Source: Marthasterias glacialis (Eukaryota; Echinodermata; Asteroidea; Forcipulatida; Asteriidae). Taken from it: DNA of 64,000 nucleotides. The translations under genes and the position numbers were made by a program. The notes beneath the pieces were generated by a model. It was not told the DNA's origin and searched no databases. It saw only the letters and a list, made by a program, of their open reading frames with translations. The stretch covers positions 129,001-193,000 of the forward strand of contig OU452231.1 in the NCBI GenBank assembly GCA_911728455.2, in the 5' to 3' direction. Shown in pieces: positions 32,930 to 43,900 of the stretch. How positions within the stretch are numbered: the stretch's first letter is position 1; the number at the start of each line of letters is the position of its first letter.

Positions 32930-33240
32930 AGGCAGCGTTCGATTAGCTACCACTTGTGGCTACCATGACTGTAAGTCCCCGGTATACACGTGCACAGCAG
33001 TGTATACCGGGTATACTTCTAGTGTTACTAGAGGACCGCACCAAGAATTTTCACCGGTGTTAAAATTGTGGGTGTTATTTTAACAATATTGGTGTTATTC
33101 TTTACACCCATGGGTGTACTGACAGACCCATGGATGTAAATGATAACACCATAAGTGTTAAAATGACACCAAAGTTGGTGTAGTCCTCTAGTAACACCGG
33201 AAAGTGTTATTTTTGGCAGTGTGTAAGCTAATCGAACTTT
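32930..33240. mobile_element. nested foldback with GTTCGATTAGCT ends and GGTGTTA-rich core
   Basis: Outer inverted pair GTTCGATTAGCTAC (32937) and AGCTAATCGAAC (33227). Inner pair 'agtgttactagaggac' (33021) and 'gtcctctagtaacaccgg' (33183). The core has many GTGTTA / TAACAC heptads. A GTATACACGTGCACAGCAGTG-type hairpin sits at 32980-33010. Confidence 0.55.
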
Positions 33241-33258
33241 CTTAAATAGTTAGATTAA

Positions 33259-33646
33259 AGGCATTGCATACGTTTGGTAATGACTCTGAAAATTTTTGGC
33301 AATAAAAACTTACTTGGTAAGAAGTACAGCAGCTTTGGATAGTATAATGCATTTTGAGAAACGTTTCACTTCGAAGTACTGCAGTTATGGAGAAATATAT
33401 CACTTTTTATCACCCAAAAATTTGAATCTGAGAAGCGTTATGGCAGTAACGCTTCTCAGAATGTGTATTCCAATGACGGATACTTCTTCTGCGTGAACAC
33501 AACCGCTCCAGATTTTTTGTGATATCTCAAAAACGCTGCCACCTTTTGAAATGAAATTTACACAGGTTAGTTTTATGGTTTATATCTACAATTATATAGC
33601 ATTAAGGCAAACGTACGGTTAAAAAAACCAAAGGTACACTTTGCCT
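33259..33646. mobile_element. TTAA-flanked MITE, AAGGCA ends
   Basis: Flanked by TTAA (33255-33258, 33647-33650); ends AGGCATTGCATACGTTTGGT and the inverse ACCAAAGGTACACTTTGCCT. Interior 'aacttacttggtaagaagta' and 'gagaaacg' blocks are of a MITE type I recall as abundant in echinoderm sequence. Confidence 0.6.
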
Positions 33647-33799
33647 TTAAAACTCACTCTTATTAGATTGAAACTCACTCTTTCCGATTGAGGCCAGGGA
33701 CAAGTCTCGAAGTTTGTCCCTAGTTTCAATCTGCTGCAGTAAATTTCAATCGAAAACTGAGAGAACCCACTCATAACAATGCGAGCGCCAGTATGATAA

Positions 33800-33946
33800 G
33801 TCTACGGTGACCCACAACTGTCACGGCAAAAGTAAAAGGGCCATGGCGAAAGCAAAAGCGGGACGGCAAAAGCAAAAGCGCCACCGCAAAAGCAAAATCG
33901 CCGTGGCCCTTTTGCTTTTGCCGTGACAGTTGTTGGCCACCGTAGA
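33800..33946. mobile_element. foldback with GGCAAAAGCAAAAGC tandem core
   Basis: Outer arms TCTACGGTGACCCACAACTG and CAGTTGTTGGCCACCGTAGA, then 'tcacggcaaaagtaaaaggg' and its inverse. Three to four tandem GCGGCAAAAGCAAAA units sit inside one arm. Confidence 0.7.
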
Positions 33947-34080
33947 AATCCGTGTACGGCGACTGACGGCCGTTGGCGCGATATTTGACAAATCGAAACT
34001 TGGTTACGTACACATAACATCCCATACTTCCAGCGACAACGTTGAAGAATTGGCCCTTTTCTGGTCAGCACACATCCGAC

Positions 34081-34463
34081 CGCAATTTTTCTTTCTGCAG
34101 TCCACAAGTGCCATCCTCGAAAAAAAATAATAATCTTTTTTAAGGACTCCCTTTTTAGAATCAATTCAAAGAAAAAGCAAAAAATTCCCATTGAAAATCA
34201 TTACGACATTGGCAAGTTGGACTGCAGAAAAAAAATAAAGCCATCTGAACAACTGCCAGCCGAAGCCGTCAATTCAGACTCTTGGATTCCCGGATTCTTT
34301 ATGTTTTTTCTGCGGTCCAAAATTGCCACTGTCGTAATGATTTTCAATGGGAAAATTTTTCTTTCTTTGAATCAATTCCAAAAAGGGAATCCTTATTTTG
34401 TTTTTATTTATTTATTTTTTTTCGAGGATGGCAATTCTGGACTGCAGAAAAAAAATTGCTTCC
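34081..34463. mobile_element. foldback with CTGCAGTCCA arms
   Basis: Left arm 34081-34232 ('ttctgcagtccacaag', 'gccatcctcgaaaaaaa', 'cattgaaaatcattacgac') is inverted at 34308-34463 ('gtcgtaatgattttcaatg', 'ttttcgaggatggc', 'tggactgcagaa'). It ends about 160 bp before the IDE promoter repeat. Confidence 0.7.
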
Positions 34464-34623
34464 CGGATTCGTACAGGAAACCGTAGAGCAAGGGAACTGT
34501 CAGCGTTAATGCTAAGCTGCAGGCGTAATGATTTTCTCCCAAGAAATCAAGGTTTATGTTGGGCACAATTAGATTGCAAATTCTACCCTGTAGGCCTATG
34601 TCTTAACTAAAACATAATAATTT

Positions 34624-34697
34624 TACGGTTCTTTGCGCTTCTGCAACGTTGTGACGGTTGTGACGGTTCTTTGCACTTCGGCAACGTTGTGACGTCA
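34624..34697 (+). promoter_or_regulatory. duplicated 38-bp unit ending in a CRE, IDE promoter candidate
   Basis: 'acggttctttgcgcttctgc' and 'aacgttgtgacg' occur twice at 38-bp spacing; the second copy ends in the perfect palindrome TGACGTCA (34690-34697). It lies about 210 bp upstream of the IDE start codon. No TATA box is obvious. Function is inferred from position and motif only. Confidence 0.35.
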
Positions 34698-34907
34698 TGC
34701 ATGGAGAGGCTTCAGCCACCCACACTGCACTGCTGCACATCAGACAGACACAGTACGCCACTCTCATAAACACATGAGAAAGAGGGCGTCCTGCCTTTAC
34801 ATCAAAATACAAAATAAACATCACAAATGTTATTTATTTCAGCGTTCAACAGCTAACGTTAACTGATGTGATTCTTCTTCGGAAGTCTCTCTTCTTCTAA
34901 CTAGCAG

Positions 34908-34978
34908 ATGCTTCGTCTTCAAGCCCTTCGTCGTGTTTTAAAATCCTGTGGAAAACTTCAAGTTGATCAGACTCAGAG
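34908..34978 (+). CDS. IDE: IDE exon 1 (residues 1-24)
   Basis: Codes the presequence-like N-terminus; donor AG|GTAATG, phase 2. In-frame TAG at 34902-34904 excludes an earlier start. Confidence 0.8.
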
Positions 34979-37900
34979 GTAATGCCATGATGCAGTGGCC
35001 TGAAGGTCTGGGGCTGATTGTTTTGTAGAATTTAGAAACTGAGATTAGATTGAATATGATCTGATAATTGACAATGATTGAGATCGGATCGTTTTCTCCT
35101 TTCTTGTCCGAAAAAAAGAATACAAGTAATAAGAATCGTATAGTTAATAAGTTTAGTAATATTATACTAGTTCTTTGTAAACCTACTATTACTAAGTACT
35201 AATTATTAAAACAAATTGTGTAAAATCAACAATAGTACCAATTAAATAGACCCAGTAACTGGCGCGCTGTACTCCTCTAATTTAGTAATAAATAATGGCA
35301 AAGCTTACGATACTCTAAGAAGTTGTCTAACTCTAAGCATAGAGCAAGGTGCTCTATGGTCTAAGGGAGTCTCTATTGTATTTATGAATATTTGGTTAGA
35401 CTTGGAGGCCTCTATGTTAGTCCCAGCTGACAAACAGCAGTTGCATGCCTGATTCTGGCATGCCCATAGCCAGAGCTGATAATCATCATTGTGAGGGCTC
35501 GAATTATGGGATGAAATAACGAGATAATGTCTTAATATTGCTCTGCTCAATCAAGATTTAGCAAATCTAGAGATTGCACTCAGCACATACAAGTCTTACA
35601 TGTGTAACATTCAATTTTACAGAGTGAGGAATCAATCTTTGTCTTCGACGTGGTCAGCTTCCAAAATGGCCATAGAGAGCAGCATCGCAAAACGTTTTGA
35701 CACAATCGTCAAGTCCGCTGAAGACAAGCGTATGTATCGTGGTCTGGAGTTGACCAATGGGATGACCATCTTACTCATCAGTGATCCTACAACCGAAAAA
35801 GCAGCTGCAGCGATGGACGTCAATATAGGTATAATTAACATGAATTATTAAGGATTGTATAATATGCAAGGTGTGGGGGGGGGGCTCAGCCTGGTTATGC
35901 CATTGAGTAAAGGTTAAAGAGAAAGTAATGCATCCTAATCCTAACAGGAAGGGAGTGACCAGAAAAATAATCAATGATGTTCTTACCGCAAATGCAAGAG
36001 TTACCTAAATGCATCGCAGTAACGGCTGCTATTTACAGGATTCAAACTTGCCTCTCATCGTCTGGCATGCTTAGTTATCTATTGGTGAACAGGTGGGGTG
36101 GGGGGCGGAGGGGGGGCCGAGAGCTGGGCGCAAAGACGGTCTGTGTGCCGCTTCCATTCGTAAAAAAGGGGTGTGCTAAATAGTAGTAAAACAAATATTA
36201 CTTTTAAAGTCATATTTTTTAATATTTTCCGGTTTCACAGACGTTATTCAATCCATTGTCATATGTCATGCCTGTAAATTAGTGCAGCATCAAAAGAGCA
36301 ATTCTAGAAAAAGATCTGTATTTTCTTTGTTGTATCATGCAGTGAATCCTGCGCGCAACCGCATGCTCGAATGGACTTAACGAGTGATAGCACCTTCAAT
36401 GACTCCCCTATAATTCTCCCACAAAAACGATATGTTTTGTAAAAACACTTAACATTTAGTTTTTAATTCTTGAAAGGATCACAAAAAGTCTCATCTTTAC
36501 TCCATAGTCGTTTAAAGGAAATCTGTCAGTTCAACACCGTATTTGTCCACATTTATGAACACTGCAAAAGTCAAAATGGTTTAGCTCCAACGGTTTTTCT
36601 AAGTAGGGTGTCTGGTTCAACGAGTGGGCCTCCCATGTGCCGTATCGTTGTACAATGCCATGCCATGTTCTTCAGTCACTGCCGGCCAGACCCTGGGCAG
36701 TGCAATCCCGAAGTGCAATCGTCCATACAGTTTTGTGGTCGCTATATTGTTTTGGCTGTCAAACAAAACACCCATCCAGGTGCTTAACATTCATTGTTGA
36801 AGATCCTCGGCAGGGACTGACTCAGTAAGCACACTATTACTAGGCATATAAAGAAACGGAGTGACACAGTGCAAATTTTTTTCCAAAATAAGGAGAGATG
36901 TGTGCGCTCTGGTGCCGTGGGCTTTCTTCTCCCTCCACGACGGGAATGAGACACGTCCCAACGTTGGCGGCTGAGGTTGAGGTTACCTGTGTTGAAGTAG
37001 GCCTTTTAAAGCAACAAATTCAAACAATTATTGTTTTAAACTTTGCAGGTTCCATGTCTGATCCATGGGAAATACCAGGTCTGGCACATTTCTTAGAGCA
37101 CATGCTTTTCCTTGGAACAAAAAAGGTAAGCCTTGCATTTTAGGTTGGTCTTTCATAACAGAGTCATTTTCAATTACCATCAAAACCTCTCATTCATTTT
37201 ACAGATAGCCTGGGTTGCATTCCACTCTAGCAAGCAACACAAACATTGGCCAACTTAACACATTTTCAAACTAGAACTTATTTGGCACAAAAGTTATTTG
37301 CAATGTTTGCGAGAGTCAGGGATAGCAAACTGTCTAACCCTATCTATGCCAAATGCAACAAAATGCACCAAATGGTAAAAGTTGCTACATTTGGTTGCAT
37401 TTACATGGCAGTCAACTTAAATACCATACTATGTTGCACTGTGCTGCATTTAGCAGGGTTCTACATGTCCATGTACAATCTGAGCACTCAGCAGACTTCA
37501 ATACATATTGGTGCATTTAACTGGTAATGCCCACTGAAAAAGGCAGGCATAAACTAGTTCAGTTCACAATGCAATTAAACTGTTGCTTCGTGGTTGCATT
37601 TTGCTGCTTTTAGCAGGGTGCCTTGAAAAAACCTGATGGTGGTTAGTGGAGAGGAAGTTAGAGTAGAATGTTAGCTAACTTTATAAATAAAATGGACAAA
37701 AACAGTGACAAGTCCACGAAAATTAGACTAATCTGACCTAAACCAGCAAGCACGAAAAATTAGACTAATCTGACCTAAACCAGCAAGTAAATCTTTGATG
37801 CAACAATAGATCAGTGTAGACAATGACCATTGCTATCAATGATATTTATAACAAACCAATGGCTTGCTGAAATGGCGCCCATGCCTGTTCATGTTCAAAC

Positions 37901-40900
37901 AATAGAAAGAGCTCCAGTAACCAATCATTGCGCTCTCAGCACTCTGTAATCTTTGGTTGTACACTTGTTTACCAATGTAGGCCATATTGATTGTAATAAG
38001 TAATAAAAATAGTTTAATTTAAGAGCAGACAACAATTTATTGACCAACACACAGGGTATCTATTGTAGATACTGCAAAATGATCGGGTGCCAAACAAACA
38101 GGTGCCGGTCCAAATTATTAACATGACACACGTATTATAAAGTGTAGTATTTGTGAGAGTAGAATGCACACTTCGTAATTGTTTCCAATCCTAGCATGAC
38201 CTCTTGTGTCACTTACAGGCTACCTGTAAATCCTACTCAAATCCTACTCATGTAAAGTAGCCTACATGGTGGTACTGCTAGTATCCTATAAGATTGTATC
38301 TCCACCATGCAAAGTTTCAAATCCTACTTATGTACAGTACATGGTGGTACTGCTAGTATCCTATTAGATTGTATCTCCACCATGCAAAGTTTCAAATCCT
38401 ACTTATGTACAGTACATGGTGGTAAAACCTAGAAAATCTGCTACCCCTTTGTAGGCTAGTTGCCCTGGTCTTTCATCAAAAGTTTTTTCAATAGAAGAGC
38501 TCTTTGAAAAATGAAAATGGACTTGCCCTCTCAAAGATTAACTTCCAGGCCTGCCTTTGCATCTTAACTGTCTTTATCAAATGAAATACCAGACTTGAAG
38601 TGGAGACTAGGACTGCAATCTTGTGAAAACCAGAAATCTCAACTTTTTTTGTTGTCCTTTTGTTTCAGTATCCCTCAGAAAATGCCTACTCTCAGGTGAG
38701 TACCCAATTCTACTTCATTAGAGGCTAATCTATCAATCAAGTGCAATAATAAGGAAACAAAGTGTCAACATTTGCTGTGATTAACAATCATTAGTAAAAT
38801 TTGTCTACTTTAGAAAAGTTTTACATGTAACTGACGAAGTGCAAAATGTACCTCAAAACTTAACAAATTCCAAATGATGTGTGGACGAGACACATTGGCC
38901 TTATTTCATGTACTTCATGGCTCTGCTTACTGCAGAATTCTGCGCTTACAGTCACCATTCTCTGCTGACAGGGTAAATGCAAAATTTCTGCCCAAACTGT
39001 GTAAGTAAAGAATGCTTAGTAGTGTTAATTATGCATAAAAGCAAAAGTTTCCTTGCTAACCTGCGAAATAATTAGTATTGTGACATCACATTTTGCTCAG
39101 CAATTAAGATTGATACACATCTTAACATCAATTTTGCAAGTAGCTCTTTGTGAAATCGAGCCCAGGACACAAACTTTGGTTGAAACTGTGTGTGAAAGCA
39201 TAACACAATAGTTTATGAGTGTGTCATCAATGTTTGTGTTCTACTGAATTGCATTTTTTTGTTCCTTCTCGTTCTCTTTGATGAACATTCTCAGTTTCTG
39301 AACCAGCACGGAGGTTTTGCAAATGCCTACACAAGCCTGGAACATACAAACTTCTACTTTGATGTGTCTTATGAGCATTTAGAAGGAGCCCTGGACAGGT
39401 GAGAACATTCTGAAACACAGGTCTCTCTACAAGGACATAAATCCTGTTGGGTATCCTGGGGGAACACATTATCCAAGTTGTTCTACTGTTTGATTTCACA
39501 AAATCACCCTGGAAGTTCAGAAGGTTTTATATCTCGACTAGGAAGAGACTGATATCCATTTTTGGTGGATCGCACAGGCCTGGAATTACTCAAGCCACGA
39601 AGGCTATGGCCTCTGTTGTCATGGTCTTGGCCTTGGTGCCCCTTCAAAGTTTTTCATAGGCTTTCAGCAAAACGAAAATGACCATGCCCTCTCAAAGATG
39701 AAATTCCATGCCAGGTCATGCAGCGTATAAGGACTTGGCATCTCACAACAACTTGTCTGTAGAACTACTTTAATTAGTTTATAGTGGAAAAAAACTACAT
39801 GGTTATTCTGCCCACCTTGCTTTAGGTTTGCCCAGTTCTTTATCTCACCTCTCTTCAACCAAGACTCCCAGGAGAGGGAGGTCAACGCAGTGGACTCGGA
39901 AAATGAGAAGAATCTAAAAGCAGACCTGTGGAGGTTGTACCAGCTGGAGAAGTCCACGGTCAACCCTGAGCATCCATTCTGTAAATTCAACACAGGTGAG
40001 GCAAACTCAAACATCTGTATTTAATACTTCATGGTTTAAGCATCACTAGACTAGTCTAATCAATGAAGCTCCATTCTGTAATGTATTGGGTGGCATGGGG
40101 GGCTAAAGCGTAAAGTGCTCACTTCTCACCACTGTGGCCCTGGTTTGATTCCTGACGAGGGCCATATGTGAGTAGAGTTGTGCGTTGGTTCTCTCCTGTG
40201 CCATGAGGGTTTTTTCTCTGGGCACTCAAGTTTTCCTCCCTCCGGAAAAATATCACACACTTTTAATCTCTGGCTGTGCTTCGTCGACACCATAGTTGCG
40301 TTCATCTTCTCAGCTACTTAGTAAAGATGATAAGCCTCCCAAATCACTGTTTATATTATTGTTAACCACAACTGCACGTTGTCTTGCACCATAATGAAAC
40401 CAACTTTTCTCATTTTGTGTTGTTGCAGGAAACAAAGAAACACTTCTGACTATTCCAACAGAGAAGGACATTGATGTCAGAAAAGAGCTTTTAAACTTTC
40501 ATGATACCTACTACTCCTCTAACATCATGGGGCTTGCTGTGTTAGGAAGAGGTATGTATGAAAACCAACGCTTTTAAACTTCCATGATACCTACTACTCC
40601 TCTAACATCATGGGGCTTGCTGTGCTAGGAAGAGGTATGTATGAAAACCAGAGCTTTCAAACTTCCATGATACCTACTACTCCTCTAACATCATGGGGCT
40701 TGCTGTGCTAGGAAGAGGTATGTAAGAAAACCAGAGCTTTCAAACTTCCATGATACCTACTTCTCCTATAACATCATGGGGCTTGCTGTGCTAGGAAGAG
40801 GTATGTATGAAAACCAGAGCTTTCAAACTTCCATGATACCTTTATACTCCTCTAACATCATGGGGCTTGCTGTGCTAGGAAGAGGTATGTAAGAAAACCA

Positions 40901-43900
40901 GAGCTTTCAAACTTCCATGATACCTACTACTCCTATAACATCATGGGGCTTGCTGTGCTAGGAAGAGGTATGTAAGAAAACCAGAGCTTTCAAACTTCCA
41001 TGATACCTACTTCTCCTATAACATCATGGGGCTTGCTGTGCTAGGAAGAGGTATGTATGAAAACCAGAGCTTTCAAACTTCCATGATACCTACTACTCCT
41101 CTAACATCATGGGGCTTGCTGTGCTAGGAAGAGGTATGTAAGAAAACCAGAGCTTTCAAACTTCCATGATACCTACTTCTCCTATAACATCATGGGGCTT
41201 GCTGTGCTAGGAAGAGGTATGTGTGAAAACCAGAGCTTTCAAACTTCCATGATACCTACTACTCCTATAACATCATGGGGCTTGCTGTGCTAGGAAGAGG
41301 TATGTAAGAAAACCAGAGCTTTCAAACTTCCATGATACCTACTACTCCTCTAACATCATGGAACAAGTTCACTCTTACGGGGGATATTTGTGCAATCCAT
41401 TATTCCAGATCTTTGTTCCTATGTCTGACATACCTGGATTTGGATTGACCAAGTGACTGCCACGGTTGTTTCCATTGTTCTCAGCACCGACGTAGCTTAG
41501 CGATGGCCGAGCTGCACCGAACAAAGAGGGCCTCTGTGCAAGAATTAACAATGGGAAAATTGTAAATCCCATTGCTAAAAGCCATCATGTGTTTACATAT
41601 TGAAAAATAAGTCAAATAATCTTGGTGGAAGGCCTGGTCAGGTTGAGATAATCCCACTTGCTACTGGTTAATATGCAACAATTAGGAAAGTTTTCAAAAA
41701 ACAGAGACATTTTTCATGGAAATTACTTGTTCCATCTTGGGCAAAATGAAATAAGTGGCTGAGAATATTAAAGTTTCAATATTTTTCTTTCCTGTTGGCA
41801 GAGTCCCTGGATGACTTGACTGAGATGGTTGTTCCTCTGTTTTCTGAAGTGGAAAATAAGAAGGTGTCTCCTCCAGAGTGGCCCCAGCATCCGTTCACTG
41901 AAGATCAAATGAAGGTACAGTTGAAATGTATTTACACGCTACAGGGTTCTCCCAAGGATTTTTCAAAACTGGGGGCATTCTTGACCAATCTTGACCGTGC
42001 AATCTGGAGCATTTAAATGGTTTTGTTTTATGATTTTTATGAATTTGATCTTAAATAAAAAAATGTATACATATGTTATTTTGCTTTCTTTGCGTATCGG
42101 CCTGCATTCATGTATTGGCCCCCATTTCATTTATATTGAGCCTATACGCAAATTTGTTCATGAGGAGCACACTGACACAGTGCTGATTTGCATGCTGATA
42201 GACCGATTGCGCGACCCGCGTCACGTGACCACTTCTGGGTATAAAATGTAAACACACACGTAATCCTCCATAGGAAAGGGTGGTACGGTACTCGATGATT
42301 AATGCATTTAGTTTATTCGATCGAGGCTTTTCTTGCTCGAAATCTGTGAAAGATATTCCAGAGTTTGTACCAAAGACCTTCAAGTGGCTGAATAAAGCCA
42401 GTAAGGCCAGTTCCAGCAAGTCTTGAAATTGTAAAAGTACCGTAAAAATGCGCACGATGTGTACAGCGCGCGACGGAACGTTAGGCCAGACGACCGGGAT
42501 CACCACACACTTTTCAACACAAAAATTTCAAAGTTTTGAAGCTGAAATCCTCCAAAGAAATTGCTTTTCAAAACTGTGTGATTCCTTTGCCTATTTGAAA
42601 TTCTGCAAGGCTAGGTATTAATGCTCACTTTTCCAACGTTGTTTAACCTTTTTTTTACAGTGATTTAGGCCAACATTACAAACAAAATAACAGATGGGTG
42701 GCTACATAATAGTCGTCCGACGCCGGAAGTGCATGGCTAAAAAAAACCTCTTTTTAGAAGGATTCTGTTAAATTATGAAACAGAGATGTGATTTAAATTA
42801 ATGCCACAACATACTACTTTAAATAATAGGGACTGATTAACTAATTCATCGCTTAACGAAAGTAAAGTTGACTGTTTTTGTACTCGCCCTGTGTCACGGC
42901 CTATGCTTTTACAGATATTTTTTCATCAGCTGTATGACGTCATACCCAATAAGAGGTCACGTGACCGCATGTCGCACAATCGGTCTATTAAGGTTAAATA
43001 CACACATATTGAAGGGTCGACATCAGCAGGCCAAATGACCATTGCAGCTTTCCTTAAAGGGCTCCCTCCATATTAAAATTAAAAATCTAGAAATTAACCT
43101 AATCATTATTCTGTCAATCTTTGACAACTTTGCTGTGTTTTACTTCTTCTGTTGCAATAAACAATCACAACACTGCAAAAACATAAAGAGTTTTTTTTTG
43201 AGAGACGTATCATATTGATTGTTTCAGGTGAAATGTAATGTAGTCCCAGTGAAAGATATCCGACAGCTCAATGTCACTTTCCCGATACCGGATCTCAGGG
43301 AATATTACCGATCCAAGGTAAGGCAGTCTGACAATCAGTTTCAAGAGTAGATCTAGAGAGCGGTTTACCAGGGGAAGTGGGGAATGGCAAGGTAACAACT
43401 AATCCAGTGTACCTTCATATAAAAGCAGGCCTTGAATGGCAACAAGTGCTCCCTCCCTCCCCTCCCATCCCATTTTCCACCCCAAATCTGCCCTTAAGTT
43501 TCATTTCATTGGTCATAAACTAAGGACAGACCTTCCATAGTCTGTAATCGGATTGGTAGGACTCATTATCATAGAAGATATTGATGATTAAACATCTTTG
43601 ATAAGCAAAGAGAAGATGGGAACCAGTCACTAAAACAACAGACATCACATGGCAATTTGGCCGGTAACATACTGTTCACCTGCTAAAAAATAAGCTCATG
43701 TGCTTAGTAAATTTGTATGCTTGACAGAGATTAGCAGAAATTAGTGTTTGTTCATATAAAGTTTGAAACATCAGAGTCAAGCATTATTTATTTTAACCAC
43801 CCAGGGTTTCCAAAATTGTTCCGTGCCCCTTGACGGAATTAATTTTTCAGTACGGCTTTAATAAGTTTTTGAATATATCGTTGTTACAATGAAACCCTGA

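Noticed and set aside
36470..36787. 105-codon open frame in IDE intron 2
   Set aside because: No recognisable domain and no consistent splice sites joining it in phase to IDE exons 2 and 3.
40486..41361. CRISPR-like array
   Set aside because: Period is a uniform 83 bp with no unique spacers, in a eukaryotic intron; units are copies of an exon end.
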